A DNA stretch of 64,000 nt. Origin: JAKAWQ01 sp963745975. GTDB taxonomy: Bacteria > Pseudomonadota > Alphaproteobacteria > Acetobacterales > Acetobacteraceae. Numbering within the stretch: position 1 is the stretch's first letter; the number at the start of each line of letters is the position of its first letter. The DNA is taken from positions 1,240,001 through 1,304,000 of the forward strand of contig CAVUZJ010000009.1 in the NCBI GenBank assembly GCA_963745975.1, given 5' to 3'. The position numbers were made by a program, and so were the translations under genes. This document shows positions 52,984 to 62,220 of the stretch, one piece after another. The notes under the pieces were generated by a model. It had not been told where the DNA came from and searched no databases. It saw nothing but the letters and a program-made list of their open reading frames with translations.

Positions 52984-53682
52984 ATGCCGAACGATGAAGA
53001 TCTCAAGCGCCTTCGTGTCGCCGTCACCGGCGGGACCGCCGGGCTCGGGCTTGCGCTCGTCCGGCGCCTGGCGAAGGAAGGTGCCAGCGTCGCGTTCGTC
53101 GCGCGCGGCGCCGGGGCGGTGGCACGGATCGCCGATGAAACCGGCGCTTGCGGCATTGTCGGCGATGTCGGGCGGAAGGACGACATCTACCCGATCGCGC
53201 TGCAGGTGACGGGCAATCTCGGCGGGCTCGACGTGCTGATCAACAACGCCTCGAGCCTTGGGCCCGCGCGGCTGGCCCTGCTCGCCGATACGGCATGCGA
53301 GGCGCTGGAAGAGGCGCTCGCGGTCAACCTGCTGGGCCCGTTCCGCTTGACCAAGGCATTGCTCGGCGCGCTTGCCGCTTCGGCCCGCGAGGGACGCGGC
53401 GCCGTCGTGATCAATGTTTCGAGCGACGCGGCGGTGAACCCCTATGCCGGGTGGGGCGCGTACGGCGCAAGCAAGGCGGCACTTCGCCATCTGAGCGCGA
53501 TCTGGGCGGAGGAGGCACGCGACGAGGGCATCGGTTTTCTCTCGATCGATCCGGGCGATATGGACACGGCGCTGCACGTGCAGGCGCTTCCCGACGCCGA
53601 TCGCGCGAGCCTCCGCAGGCCGGAGGAGGCCGCGGCGGAGATCGTGGGCGCGGTGCTTGCGGCGCTGCCGGGGCGGCCATGA
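52984..53682 (+). CDS. Short-chain dehydrogenase/reductase
   Basis: 232 aa; NAD(P) motif TGGTAGLGLALV, catalytic Ser/Tyr/Lys in NVSSDAAVNPYAGWGAYGASKAAL, and NNASS. It is the first gene under the SoxR promoter, so it probably acts on quinones or reactive aldehydes during redox stress. Its stop overlaps the next start by 4 bases (ATGA). Confidence 0.88.
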   Translation: MPNDEDLKRLRVAVTGGTAGLGLALVRRLAKEGASVAFVARGAGAVARIADETGACGIVGDVGRKDDIYPIALQVTGNLGGLDVLINNASSLGPARLALLADTACEALEEALAVNLLGPFRLTKALLGALAASAREGRGAVVINVSSDAAVNPYAGWGAYGASKAALRHLSAIWAEEARDEGIGFLSIDPGDMDTALHVQALPDADRASLRRPEEAAAEIVGAVLAALPGRP

Positions 53683-54731
53683 TTGCGGCCGACGGGCCCG
53701 GGCACGGATCGGCGAGGCTGGCAGCCCTTGGGGTTGATGGCGAGGTACGGCATTTGCCGCGCACCGCGCTCGCGTCGCTGTTCGAGGCGGGCGATCTGGT
53801 GGTCGCCAACGACGCGGCGACGCTGCCGGCGAGCCTCACGGGCACGCATGGCGCGAGCGGTGCTGCGATCGAGGTGCGGCTGGCGGGATGGATCTCGGCC
53901 GGGGATGTGACGCGGTTCGCGGCGATCGCGTTCGGCGCGGGCGATCATCGGACGCGGACAGAGGATCGCGCGCCGCCGCCGCCGCTTGCGGTGGGCGATC
54001 GCCTGGCGCTCGGGCCGCTCGTCGCGACGGTTTGTTCTTCCCTTGGCCATCCGCGCCTGTTCGGGCTTCGCTTCTCGGGCAGAAGTGCAACAATTCTCGG
54101 CGGGCTGGCACGGCACGGGCGGCCGATCCAATACGCGCACGTCCCTCGGACGCTCGCCTTGTGGGAGGTCTGGACGGCGATTGCCGCCGAGCCGGTTGCC
54201 TTCGAGCCGCCTTCGGCCGGATTTGCGCTTCAGTGGCGCACGCTTGCGGCTTGGCGGCAGCGCGGCATCGGCTTCGCCACGCTCACGCATGCGGCGGGCC
54301 TCTCCTCGACCGGCGATGCCACGCTCGATGCGCGGCTTCCCTTCGACGAGCCCTACCGCATTCCCGCCGGGACCGCGGCGGCGATCGCGGAGGCGAAGGC
54401 GAAGCGCGGGCGGATTGTCGCGATCGGGACGAGCGTGGTGCGGGCGCTGGAGGCGGCGGCGGATGGGATGGGCGGCGTGCGTGCCGGCGAGGGTGTTGCG
54501 ACGGGACGCATCGCGCGCGGGACGAAGCTTCGAGTCGTCGATGCGATCCTGACCGGCGTGCACCAGCCGGGCGAGAGCCATTTCGAGCTGCTGCGGGCCT
54601 TTGCGACCGAGGCGGCGCTCGCGCGGATTTGCGCCGCCGTTGCCGAGCGCGGCTACCGCACGCACGAGTTCGGGGATTCGATGCTGATCGAGCGCGAGCC
54701 GGGATCGTGCGGCGCGATGCCGCGCGCGTGA
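53679..54731 (+). CDS. QueA-like protein (divergent)
   Basis: 350 aa with the QueA fold (S-adenosylmethionine:tRNA ribosyltransferase-isomerase): GDLVVANDAATLPASL corresponds to the VNDTRVIPARL block, GTSVVRALEAA to the conserved C-terminal helix, and HQPGESHFELLRAF to the motif near the end. But the N-terminal 30 residues differ, and the HVGLGTF-type block reads THAAGLSSTGD. It is therefore a QueA paralogue, with the tRNA substrate uncertain. Coupled to the SDR gene and under SoxR control. Confidence 0.75.
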   Translation: MIAADGPGHGSARLAALGVDGEVRHLPRTALASLFEAGDLVVANDAATLPASLTGTHGASGAAIEVRLAGWISAGDVTRFAAIAFGAGDHRTRTEDRAPPPPLAVGDRLALGPLVATVCSSLGHPRLFGLRFSGRSATILGGLARHGRPIQYAHVPRTLALWEVWTAIAAEPVAFEPPSAGFALQWRTLAAWRQRGIGFATLTHAAGLSSTGDATLDARLPFDEPYRIPAGTAAAIAEAKAKRGRIVAIGTSVVRALEAAADGMGGVRAGEGVATGRIARGTKLRVVDAILTGVHQPGESHFELLRAFATEAALARICAAVAERGYRTHEFGDSMLIEREPGSCGAMPRA

Positions 54732-54754
54732 GCGGGAGGTGCCGGGGCGGTTGT

Positions 54755-55366
54755 TCAAGCTTCGGTGTTCACCCTGAACAGCAGCTTGGGCTTGTCGGGA
54801 TGGTCGGGATGGGGTGCCTCTCCGGCGGCGACGCCGCCGCTCGCTTCGATCACGCGGCGCGAGGCGAGATTGTCGGCGTCGCAGGTGATGAGGACGCGCG
54901 GAAGGCCGAGAGCGTGCGCGATCGGCAGCAGCGCTCGGAGAGCCTGGCGAGCGTAGCCGCGATTGCGTTTCCACGGCACGACCGCGTAGCCGACATGGCC
55001 CGACACATGGGGCGGCAGCGCCTCGCTCCCCGGGGTGAAGCGGAGATTGATGGAGCCGCAGAAGGCGCCGTCCCAGATCCAGAAGACCCGGCCCGGCAGG
55101 CGCGGCACCACCGTGCCGTCGGCGAGGCTCAGCGTTCCACCTTCGTGGCGCGAGAGGTCGGCAAGAAACGCTTGCGCATCATTGCGGATGGCGGCCAACT
55201 GCTCGCCGCTGAGATCGCGCGTGGTGCTCGGCGACCAGCCGGTCTCAAGGGCGGCGACGTAGCCCGGGAGGCGCTCCAGGCTCGGCTCGACCAGCGCGAC
55301 AAGGATAGGGGAGGACGAGCCCGCCGGTGGCGCGGTCGGTGTGTTTCGGCCGGTGGACAGCGTCAC
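54755..55366 (-). CDS. GNAT-family N-acetyltransferase
   Basis: About 203 aa. Acetyl-CoA site RNRGYARQALRALLPIAHALGL with the Q/RxxGxA-type motif, and a following VLITCDADNLASRRVIEASGG strand-helix. The start is GTG 55366, which overlaps the NHL gene stop (GTGA) and has no ATG rival. Substrate unknown. Confidence 0.8.
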   Translation of the reverse strand: MTLSTGRNTPTAPPAGSSSPILVALVEPSLERLPGYVAALETGWSPSTTRDLSGEQLAAIRNDAQAFLADLSRHEGGTLSLADGTVVPRLPGRVFWIWDGAFCGSINLRFTPGSEALPPHVSGHVGYAVVPWKRNRGYARQALRALLPIAHALGLPRVLITCDADNLASRRVIEASGGVAAGEAPHPDHPDKPKLLFRVNTEA

Positions 55367-56325
55367 GCGGCTCGCTTGCGGAATTTCTGCAGGCAGCGGA
55401 GCGTCGGGGGCGGGGGTTCGTTCGGGTGGAGGCCGCGCCAATTGGTCCAGGAGACTTCGCCCACGTAGATATCGCCGTGAGAATCGACGGCAATGCCGTG
55501 CGGGGCGTGGAACTCGCCGGGTCGGGGGCCGGCGTGCAGGCCGCCGATGCGCGCGAGGCGCTTGCCGGTATGATCGGTGATGGTGATGCGCGGGCCGAGG
55601 TTCGGAACCTCGCGGTTCACCGGCATGCCCGGGCCGAGCTCGCCGATATAGCAGACCGGGTGGTGGCCGTGCGGCATGTAGAGCCCGCAGGGGCGATGGA
55701 GGTTGTTCCACTGGGCTTCGTAGCGGCCGCCGGCGTCGAACACCTGCACGCGATGGTTCTCGCGGTCGGCGACATAGACCCAGCCGTCGGCGTCGCAGCA
55801 GATATTGTGGACGATGTTGAATTCGCCGGGATCCGTGCCGGGCTCGCCCCACGAGAAGAGGTAGCGGCCGTCGGGCGCGTATTTGTGCACGCGGGCGTTG
55901 CCGTAGCCGTCCGAGATGTAGATATCGCCGTCCGGCGAAAGGGCAGTATGGGTGCAGCGGTGGAACGGTTCGCCGCTCATGAAGGGTGCGGGCTTGCCGG
56001 GAATGCCGATCGTCAGCAGAACTTTGCCGGTAAGCGTGCATTGGCGGACCGTGTGGTCGCCGTCATCGGTGAGGAAGAGCGTGTCGTCCGGGCCCAGGGA
56101 AAGCCCGTGCGCGCGGGGGAAGACGCCTTCGCCCCAGGAGCGGAGGAAGTTGCCCTCGCGGTCGAAGACGATCATCGGGTGTTCGCCCCGGTTGAAGACA
56201 TAGACGTTGTCGCTTCCGTCGGTGCCGACGGCGCCGATCTCCTTGAACGACCAGCCGGGCGGGAGTTTTGCCCAGTCCTCGACGGCTTCGTAGGTGTAGT
56301 CGCCGCTGCCGACGATCGTGGCCAT
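55363..56325 (-). CDS. NHL-repeat beta-propeller protein
   Basis: About 320 aa with repeated NHL-type strands (DNVYVFNRGEHPMIVFDREGN, DIYISDGYGNARVHKY, WVYVADRENHRVQVFD), a six-bladed propeller related to peptidyl-alpha-hydroxyglycine lyase. No signal peptide; substrate unknown. ATG 56325 has AGGAGA 7 bases before; ATG 56340 is immediately after the parE stop. Follows parE on the same strand. Confidence 0.82.
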   Translation of the reverse strand: MATIVGSGDYTYEAVEDWAKLPPGWSFKEIGAVGTDGSDNVYVFNRGEHPMIVFDREGNFLRSWGEGVFPRAHGLSLGPDDTLFLTDDGDHTVRQCTLTGKVLLTIGIPGKPAPFMSGEPFHRCTHTALSPDGDIYISDGYGNARVHKYAPDGRYLFSWGEPGTDPGEFNIVHNICCDADGWVYVADRENHRVQVFDAGGRYEAQWNNLHRPCGLYMPHGHHPVCYIGELGPGMPVNREVPNLGPRITITDHTGKRLARIGGLHAGPRPGEFHAPHGIAVDSHGDIYVGEVSWTNWRGLHPNEPPPPTLRCLQKFRKRAA

Positions 56326-56340
56326 GGGCGTCTCCTGCAT

Positions 56341-58389
56341 CTAGATATCGATGTCGGTCACGCTTGGCGCGTGCTCCTGGATGAACTGAAAGCGGAGTTC
56401 GGGCCGGCGGCCCATCAGGCTCTCGACGAGATCGCTCGTCGCGGCGCGGAGATCGGTGGGCAGGGTGACGCGAAGGAGGGTGCGGCGCTTCGGGTCCATC
56501 GTCGTTTCGCGCAAGACGGCGCTCGGCATTTCGCCCAAGCCCTTGAAGCGGCTGACCTCGACCTTGGCGTTGGCCTTGAACTCGCGGGCGAGCAGGCGCT
56601 CGCGCTCCGAATCGTCCATCGCATAGAGCGTTTTGGCGCCCTGTGTGAGGCGGTAGAGCGGCGGTTGCGCGAGATAGACGTGGCCATGGCGGACGAGCTC
56701 GGGGAGCTCGCGGTAGAAGAAGGTCATCAAGAGCGAGGCGATGTGCGCGCCGTCGACATCGGCATCGGTCATGATGATGACGCGGCCGTAGCGGAGTTTT
56801 CCGACGTTGAATGTCGCGCCGACGCCGCAGCCGAGCGCCTCGATGAGGTCTTTCAGCTCCTGGTTCTGGCGGAGCTTCTCGGCCGAGGCGCTGGCGACGT
56901 TGAGGACCTTGCCACGCAAGGGGAGCACGGCCTGGGTCTCGCGGTCGCGCGCCTGCTTGGCCGAGCCGCCGGCGGAATCGCCCTCGACGAGGAAAATCTC
57001 CGTCCCCTCGCGGCTCGCACGCGAGCAGTCGGTGAGCTTGCCCGGCAGGCGGAGTTTTCGCGTCGCGGTCTTGCGCGCGGTTTCCTTGGCCTCGCGCCGG
57101 CGCGCGCGCTCCTCCGCACGCTCGATGGCAAGGGCGAGGAGGTTGTCGGCCTGGGCGGGATCGGCGGCGAGGAAGTGAGAAAATCGGTCGCCCAGCGCGG
57201 TTTCGATAAGCCGCGCGGCCTCGGGGCTCGCGAGCCTTTCCTTGGTCTGGCCGACGAATTGCGGCTCGCGGAGGAAGAGGGAGAGCTTGGCGGCGACGGC
57301 GCCGAGCGCGTCCTCGGCCTGGATCTGGGCAGCGCGGCGGTTGCCGCGGCTCTCCCCCCAGGCGCGGAGGCCGCGGAGGAGGGCGGTGCGGAAGCCGGCC
57401 TCGTGGGTCCCGCCCTGGGGGGTGGCGATGGTGTTGCAATAGGAGTGGAGGAACCCGTCCTCGGCTTCGAGCCAAGCCAGCGCCCACTCGACGCGGCCCG
57501 CATCGTTGGGAAGCTCGGCCTCGCCCGCCCAGAGGGCGGGGATGGCGCGGGAAAGGCCGGCGATCTCTTCTTCCAGGCTGTCGGCGAGGCCGCCGGGGAA
57601 GTGAAGCACCGCCTCGGCCGGCACGTCGGTGCCGCGGACGAGGGCGGGCGGGCAGGACCAGCGGATCTCGACGCCGCGGAAGAGGTAGGCCTTCGAGCGG
57701 CAGAGCCGGTAGAGGCGGGTGGGGCTGAAGCGGGCGGGGCCGAAGACCTCCGGGTCGGGGTGGAAGCGGATGAGCGTGCCGCGCCGGTTGGGCGCCGGCC
57801 CGGCATTGGCGAGCCGCGCTTCGGGCTTGCCGCGCCGGTAGTGCTGGCGCCAGAGCACGCGCTCGCGCGCCACCTCGACCTCGAACCATTCGGAGAGCGC
57901 GTTGACGACGGAGCTGCCGACGCCGTGCAGCCCGCCCGAGGTGTTGTAGGCCTTGCCGCCGAACTTGCCGCCCGAGTGGAGCGTGGTGAGGATCACCTCG
58001 AGGGCGGAGAGGTGCTTGAACTTCGGGTGGGGATCTACGGGGATGCCGCGGCCGTTGTCGCGCACGGCGAGCACGTTGTCCGCCTCGAGCGAGACCTCGA
58101 TGAAGCTCGCATGGCCGGCCACCGCCTCGTCCATGGCGTTGTCGAGGATCTCGGCGGCGAGGTGATGGAGGCCCGTCTCGTCGGTGCCGCCGATATACAT
58201 GCCGGGCCGGCGGCGGACGGGCTCGAGCCCCTCAAGGACCTCGATGTCCTTGGCGGTGTAACCGGAGGCGGCGCGGTCGCCGGCGCCCGCCTGCTTGCCA
58301 TTGGGCTTCCCGTTGGGCGACGGTCGCCCGCCGGGCTTGCGGCCCGGCGACGATCGCCCGCCCGGCGGCGGGTCGAACAGATCGTTCAT
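56341..58389 (-). CDS. parE: DNA topoisomerase IV subunit B
   Basis: 682 aa: GHKL ATPase (EILDNAMDEAV, GRGIPVD, GLHGVGSSVVNA), a transducer with QTKERL, and the TOPRIM domain (VEGDSAGGSAKQARD, PLRGKVLNV, MTDADVDGAHI). The length and the absence of GyrB-type insertions favour ParE. It decatenates chromosomes. The N-terminus has a basic Pro/Gly-rich tail (GGRSSPGRKPGGRPSPNG) before YTAKDIEVLEGLEPVR. Confidence 0.93.
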   Translation of the reverse strand: MNDLFDPPPGGRSSPGRKPGGRPSPNGKPNGKQAGAGDRAASGYTAKDIEVLEGLEPVRRRPGMYIGGTDETGLHHLAAEILDNAMDEAVAGHASFIEVSLEADNVLAVRDNGRGIPVDPHPKFKHLSALEVILTTLHSGGKFGGKAYNTSGGLHGVGSSVVNALSEWFEVEVARERVLWRQHYRRGKPEARLANAGPAPNRRGTLIRFHPDPEVFGPARFSPTRLYRLCRSKAYLFRGVEIRWSCPPALVRGTDVPAEAVLHFPGGLADSLEEEIAGLSRAIPALWAGEAELPNDAGRVEWALAWLEAEDGFLHSYCNTIATPQGGTHEAGFRTALLRGLRAWGESRGNRRAAQIQAEDALGAVAAKLSLFLREPQFVGQTKERLASPEAARLIETALGDRFSHFLAADPAQADNLLALAIERAEERARRREAKETARKTATRKLRLPGKLTDCSRASREGTEIFLVEGDSAGGSAKQARDRETQAVLPLRGKVLNVASASAEKLRQNQELKDLIEALGCGVGATFNVGKLRYGRVIIMTDADVDGAHIASLLMTFFYRELPELVRHGHVYLAQPPLYRLTQGAKTLYAMDDSERERLLAREFKANAKVEVSRFKGLGEMPSAVLRETTMDPKRRTLLRVTLPTDLRAATSDLVESLMGRRPELRFQFIQEHAPSVTDIDI

Positions 58390-58430
58390 GCGATGTTCCC
58401 AATTCGCGGCGCTCAGGGTAGGCCGGCGGG

Positions 58431-60083
58431 CTACTTGTTGGACAGCGTTGGCCGCGCCATGCCCGGCTTGCGGCCGCGGCGGGGCGGCACGGGCTCGACC
58501 GCGATGTAGCGGCGCGGCCGCTCGGGCCCTTCCGGGACCTGGAAGGCGCGGGCCTCGGCAAGCAGCGCCCGGTCCGCCTCGGAGAGGCGCTCGGCCTCGC
58601 GCAGATGCTCGGTCCAGCTGGGGGTCGCCCAGATTTCGAGCCACCCGTCCCGCCGCGCCAGGTCTTTGTAGAGCTGCCAGAAGCGCGCGCCGGCGCGCCC
58701 GCGCACGTGCTCGATCTCGGCCATGGCGGCGAGGAAGCGCTCGCGGGCCGGCGGCGGCACGAGGTAGTGCTGGGTCTGGAGGATCTGGCCGCGGGTGCGG
58801 GCGAGCGCCACCGCCCCAGGGACCGAGGAAGCGGCCGAGGGGTCCGTCGGTTGGCCTGTCTGCGCGGGCAGCCCCGCCGCCGCCTGCTCGAGCACGAAGC
58901 GGCCGGCGCCGAGTGCCAACCCGATGCCGAGCACGGCGGCGATCGCCATCGTCCAGGGCAGGCCGACGCGGGTGCCGAGCCAGCCCCAGAAGAAGGCGCC
59001 GAGCACCAGCGCGCCGTTGGAGAAGAGCTGGTAGATGCCGAGCGCGCGGGCGCGCACCCAGGCGGGCGCCGCAAGCTGGGTCGCCGTCTGGGTGAGCGAC
59101 CCCGCGACCACCCATCCGGTGCCGAAGAGCACCATGGCGACGGCGGCCATCTCCCAGCTGTGCGAGAGTGCGAGCAGCAGCATGCCGAGGCAGGAGATCA
59201 GGCTCGCCGCCATCGTCAGGTCCCCGCGCGGGAACCAGCGGTGAAGGCTCGGCAGCAGCATGCCGCCCGAGACCGCGCCGACGCCCATCAGCCCGAGCAG
59301 CAGCCCGAAGATGCCGGCGCCGAGATGGAGGTCCTCCTTGACGACGAGCGGGAGCAGCGCCCAGGGCGCGGCGGCCGGCAGGTAATAGACCGAGACCTGG
59401 AGGATCGCCGCCTGCACGCGGGGCGTGTGGCGGACGAAGCGCATGCCGGCGCGCATCGCCTCGATGAGATGCTCGGGCGGGAGGCGCGAGGCGCGGTCGG
59501 GGCGGCGCCACGCATAGAGCGCCCGCACCGGCGAGAGGAACGAGAGCGCGTTGAGCGCGAAGCCGATCGCCGGGCCGAAGGCCGCGACGAGCCCGCCCCC
59601 GATCGCCGGGCCGAAGGCGCGGGCGATGTTGAAGCTCACCCCGTTGAGCGCCACCGCCTGGCCGAGCTCGGCGCGCGGCACGCTTTCGGGGATCACCGCC
59701 GACCAGGCCGGCCCGTTCATCGCCGTGCCGACGCCGATCGCGAAGGTGAAGAGGAGGAGCAGGACCGCGTTGGCGAGGCCGGCGAAGGTGACCGCGGCGA
59801 GAGCCGCCGCAGCGACCAGCATCTCGATCTGGGTCGCGATCAGGAAGCGGCGGCGGTCGACGATGTCGGCGAGCGCGCCGGCGGGCAGCGCGAGCAGGAA
59901 GTAGGGGAGGATGGTCGCCGCCTGCACCAGGCTCACCATCAGCGCGTTCGGGCGGAGCGTGGTCATCAGCCAGCCCGCGCCGGTGTTCTGCATCCAGGTC
60001 CCGAAGGAGCTGATCAGGTTGGCGATGAAGAGCGAGCGGAAGACCGGCTGCTGGAGCGGCTTGAGGGAGGGGGGCAGGCGCAT
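58431..60083 (-). CDS. MFS transporter with C-terminal ABM-like domain
   Basis: 550 aa: twelve membrane helices of the MFS_3 (DUF894) type, with SSFGTWMQNTGAGWLM and ADIVDRRRFLIATQ in the first half, then a soluble C-terminal domain of about 120 residues (GQILQTQHYLVPPPARERFLAAMAEIEHVRGRAGARFWQLYKDLA) resembling antibiotic-biosynthesis-monooxygenase folds. It likely exports siderophores or small lipophilic compounds; the substrate is not evident. Confidence 0.85.
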   Translation of the reverse strand: MRLPPSLKPLQQPVFRSLFIANLISSFGTWMQNTGAGWLMTTLRPNALMVSLVQAATILPYFLLALPAGALADIVDRRRFLIATQIEMLVAAAALAAVTFAGLANAVLLLLFTFAIGVGTAMNGPAWSAVIPESVPRAELGQAVALNGVSFNIARAFGPAIGGGLVAAFGPAIGFALNALSFLSPVRALYAWRRPDRASRLPPEHLIEAMRAGMRFVRHTPRVQAAILQVSVYYLPAAAPWALLPLVVKEDLHLGAGIFGLLLGLMGVGAVSGGMLLPSLHRWFPRGDLTMAASLISCLGMLLLALSHSWEMAAVAMVLFGTGWVVAGSLTQTATQLAAPAWVRARALGIYQLFSNGALVLGAFFWGWLGTRVGLPWTMAIAAVLGIGLALGAGRFVLEQAAAGLPAQTGQPTDPSAASSVPGAVALARTRGQILQTQHYLVPPPARERFLAAMAEIEHVRGRAGARFWQLYKDLARRDGWLEIWATPSWTEHLREAERLSEADRALLAEARAFQVPEGPERPRRYIAVEPVPPRRGRKPGMARPTLSNK

Positions 60084-60125
60084 CGAGGGATCTCTAACGC
60101 GCCTGCAGACGGTGGGAAGTCCGGG

Positions 60126-61283
60126 CTACTCCTCCAGGCGGTGGACGTCGTGCACGACGACGCCTTCCTCCTCGCTCGGGATCTCGAGCCAGGTCTTGTG
60201 ACGCAGCGTTCGCTCGGTGTCGCGGTAGCCGGCGTCCCAGTGCTCGCGCATCGAAAGCGCGCTGAACTCGTAATCCTTGGCCTGCCCTTCGTACGCGGCC
60301 TTCTGATAGATCATGTGGATCAGCGAGATTTCGGGGAGGTCCGAGAGCTTTTCCTTGAGCTCGCGCTCGGCGGGGCTGAGCTTCTCCTCGGACACCTTCG
60401 CGAGCAGCGCGCGGAGCTGCACGTTCTTCCCGTGCAGCATCTGGAAATACTGGGTCATCAGCCTGGTGCGGCTGGAATACTGGATGTCCTTCTGACGGGA
60501 GAGGACGTCGGCGAAGTCGCGCGGCGTATCGCCGCGGGAGCTGAAGAGATCGACCTGGAAGACGACCAGGTTGTTCGAGCCGCAATGCTCGAAGAGATGC
60601 TGGAGCGGCGTATTCGAGACGAGGCCGCCATCCCAGTAATAGTCCGTCCCGATCGGGACCATCGGCAGCGCCGGCGGCAGCGCGCCGCTCGCCATGACGT
60701 GCTCGGGGAGAATCTCGGTCTCGGTGTTGTCGTAATAGATGAAGTTGCCGGTCCGCACATTGACGGTGCCGACGGCAAGCCGCGTCTTGCCGGCATTGAT
60801 GAGGTCGAAATCGACCAGGCGGAGCAAGGTCTCGCGCAGCGGCGAACTGTCATAGAAGCTGGTGGCGCCGGCGGCGCCGCGCGTGCGCATCCAGGGCGGC
60901 GGCACGTTCGGCTTGAAGAAGCCCTGCTGGCCGAGCGCCATCGTCATCCAGGCCGACCACATGTTGTGGAGCCGGCGCGGATCGTCCCCGTCCGGCGACG
61001 ACAGCCACACCGGACGATCGGTAATCATCTGCCAGAACTCGCGCAGCCGCTCGAGGCGGCGCTCCGGCGGGTTGCCGGCGATCAGCGCCGAATTGATGCT
61101 GCCGATCGAGACGCCGTTCACCCAGTCGGGCTCGAGCCCCGCCTCGTGCAGCGCCTGATAGACGCCCGCCTGATAGGCGCCGAGCGCGCCGCCGCCCTGG
61201 AAGACCAGCGCGATGGCGTGGCATCCGGGCGGCCGCCAAGCGGAAGGAGGCGTGCGCGGCGGCGGCAGGGGTCCGGCATCCAT
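60126..61283 (-). CDS. Patatin-like phospholipase (DUF3734)
   Basis: 385 aa. Oxyanion loop QGGGALGAYQAG, nucleophile GVSIGS (Ser), and catalytic Asp in WDGGLVSN. A C-terminal DUF3734 (LSDLPEISLIHMIYQKAAYEGQAKDYEFSALSMREHWDAGYRD) follows. Such proteins in PHA producers may hydrolyse lipids on granules; its position near 3-hydroxybutyrate dehydrogenase hints at that. ATG 61283 is the family-type start. Confidence 0.88.
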   Translation of the reverse strand: MDAGPLPPPRTPPSAWRPPGCHAIALVFQGGGALGAYQAGVYQALHEAGLEPDWVNGVSIGSINSALIAGNPPERRLERLREFWQMITDRPVWLSSPDGDDPRRLHNMWSAWMTMALGQQGFFKPNVPPPWMRTRGAAGATSFYDSSPLRETLLRLVDFDLINAGKTRLAVGTVNVRTGNFIYYDNTETEILPEHVMASGALPPALPMVPIGTDYYWDGGLVSNTPLQHLFEHCGSNNLVVFQVDLFSSRGDTPRDFADVLSRQKDIQYSSRTRLMTQYFQMLHGKNVQLRALLAKVSEEKLSPAERELKEKLSDLPEISLIHMIYQKAAYEGQAKDYEFSALSMREHWDAGYRDTERTLRHKTWLEIPSEEEGVVVHDVHRLEE

Positions 61284-61430
61284 GCGATGGCTTCCTGATG
61301 AATGGCTGGGTCTGAAGAATGTGGTCTTCGCACACGCGTTGCAACCGCAAGTTCGCGGAGCACGGGCTTTGCAGCGCGCGTGTCTTCGGCCAATAGTGCG
61401 CCGCGGCGGCAACCGGCAAGGGGAAGTGCG

Positions 61431-62216
61431 ATGAGTCTCAAGGGCAAGGTGGCCCTGGTCACCGGATCGACGAGCGGCATCGGCCTCGGCATCGCCCGCG
61501 CGCTCGCGGCCGAGGGCGCCGCGATCATGATGAACGGGTTCGGCCCGGCGGATGCGATCGCCAAGCTGCGCGCGGATCTCGCGGCCGAATTTGGTGTCGC
61601 GGTCTCCTACAACGGCGCCGATATCAGCAAGGGCGAGCAGGTCGCGGCGATGGTCGCGGCTGCCGAGAAGGAGCTCGGCAGCCTCGACATCCTGGTCAAC
61701 AACGCCGGCATCCAGTACGTCGCCGATCTCGTCGATTTCCCGCCCGAGCGGTGGGATGCGATCATCGCGATCAACCTCTCCGGCGCCTTCCATGGGATGC
61801 GCGCCGCCCTGCCGGGGATGAAGAAGCGGGGCTGGGGCCGCGTGATCAACATCGCCTCGGCGCACGGGCTCGTCGCGAGCCCGCAGAAGGCCGCCTATGT
61901 CGCGGCCAAGCACGGGCTGGTCGGGCTGACCAAGGTGGCGGCGATCGAGACGGCGAACGATGGCATTACCGTGAATGCGATCTGCCCGGGCTGGGTGCTG
62001 ACGCCGCTCGTGCAGAAGCAGATCGAGGACCGCGCGCGCGAGAAGGGGATCAAGGTCGAGGACGAGATCGCCGGGTTCGTGGCCGAGCAGCAGCCGATGC
62101 ACAAGTTCTCGACGCCCGAGGAGATCGGCGCGCTCACCGTGTTCCTTTGCTCGGAGGGCGCGAAGACGATCACCGGCGCGCCGCTCTCGATCGACGGCGG
62201 CTGGGTCGCGCATTAG
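61431..62216 (+). CDS. bdhA: 3-hydroxybutyrate dehydrogenase
   Basis: 261-aa SDR: NAD motif TGSTSGIGLGIA, NNAGIQYVADLVDFP, catalytic Ser in NIASAHGLVAS and Tyr/Lys in YVAAKHG. The QKQIEDRAREKG and AEQQPMHKFSTPEEIG phrases are typical of D-3-hydroxybutyrate dehydrogenase. It converts D-3-hydroxybutyrate to acetoacetate in PHB turnover. Divergent from the patatin gene. Confidence 0.93.
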   Translation: MSLKGKVALVTGSTSGIGLGIARALAAEGAAIMMNGFGPADAIAKLRADLAAEFGVAVSYNGADISKGEQVAAMVAAAEKELGSLDILVNNAGIQYVADLVDFPPERWDAIIAINLSGAFHGMRAALPGMKKRGWGRVINIASAHGLVASPQKAAYVAAKHGLVGLTKVAAIETANDGITVNAICPGWVLTPLVQKQIEDRAREKGIKVEDEIAGFVAEQQPMHKFSTPEEIGALTVFLCSEGAKTITGAPLSIDGGWVAH

Positions 62217-62220
62217 CGGT

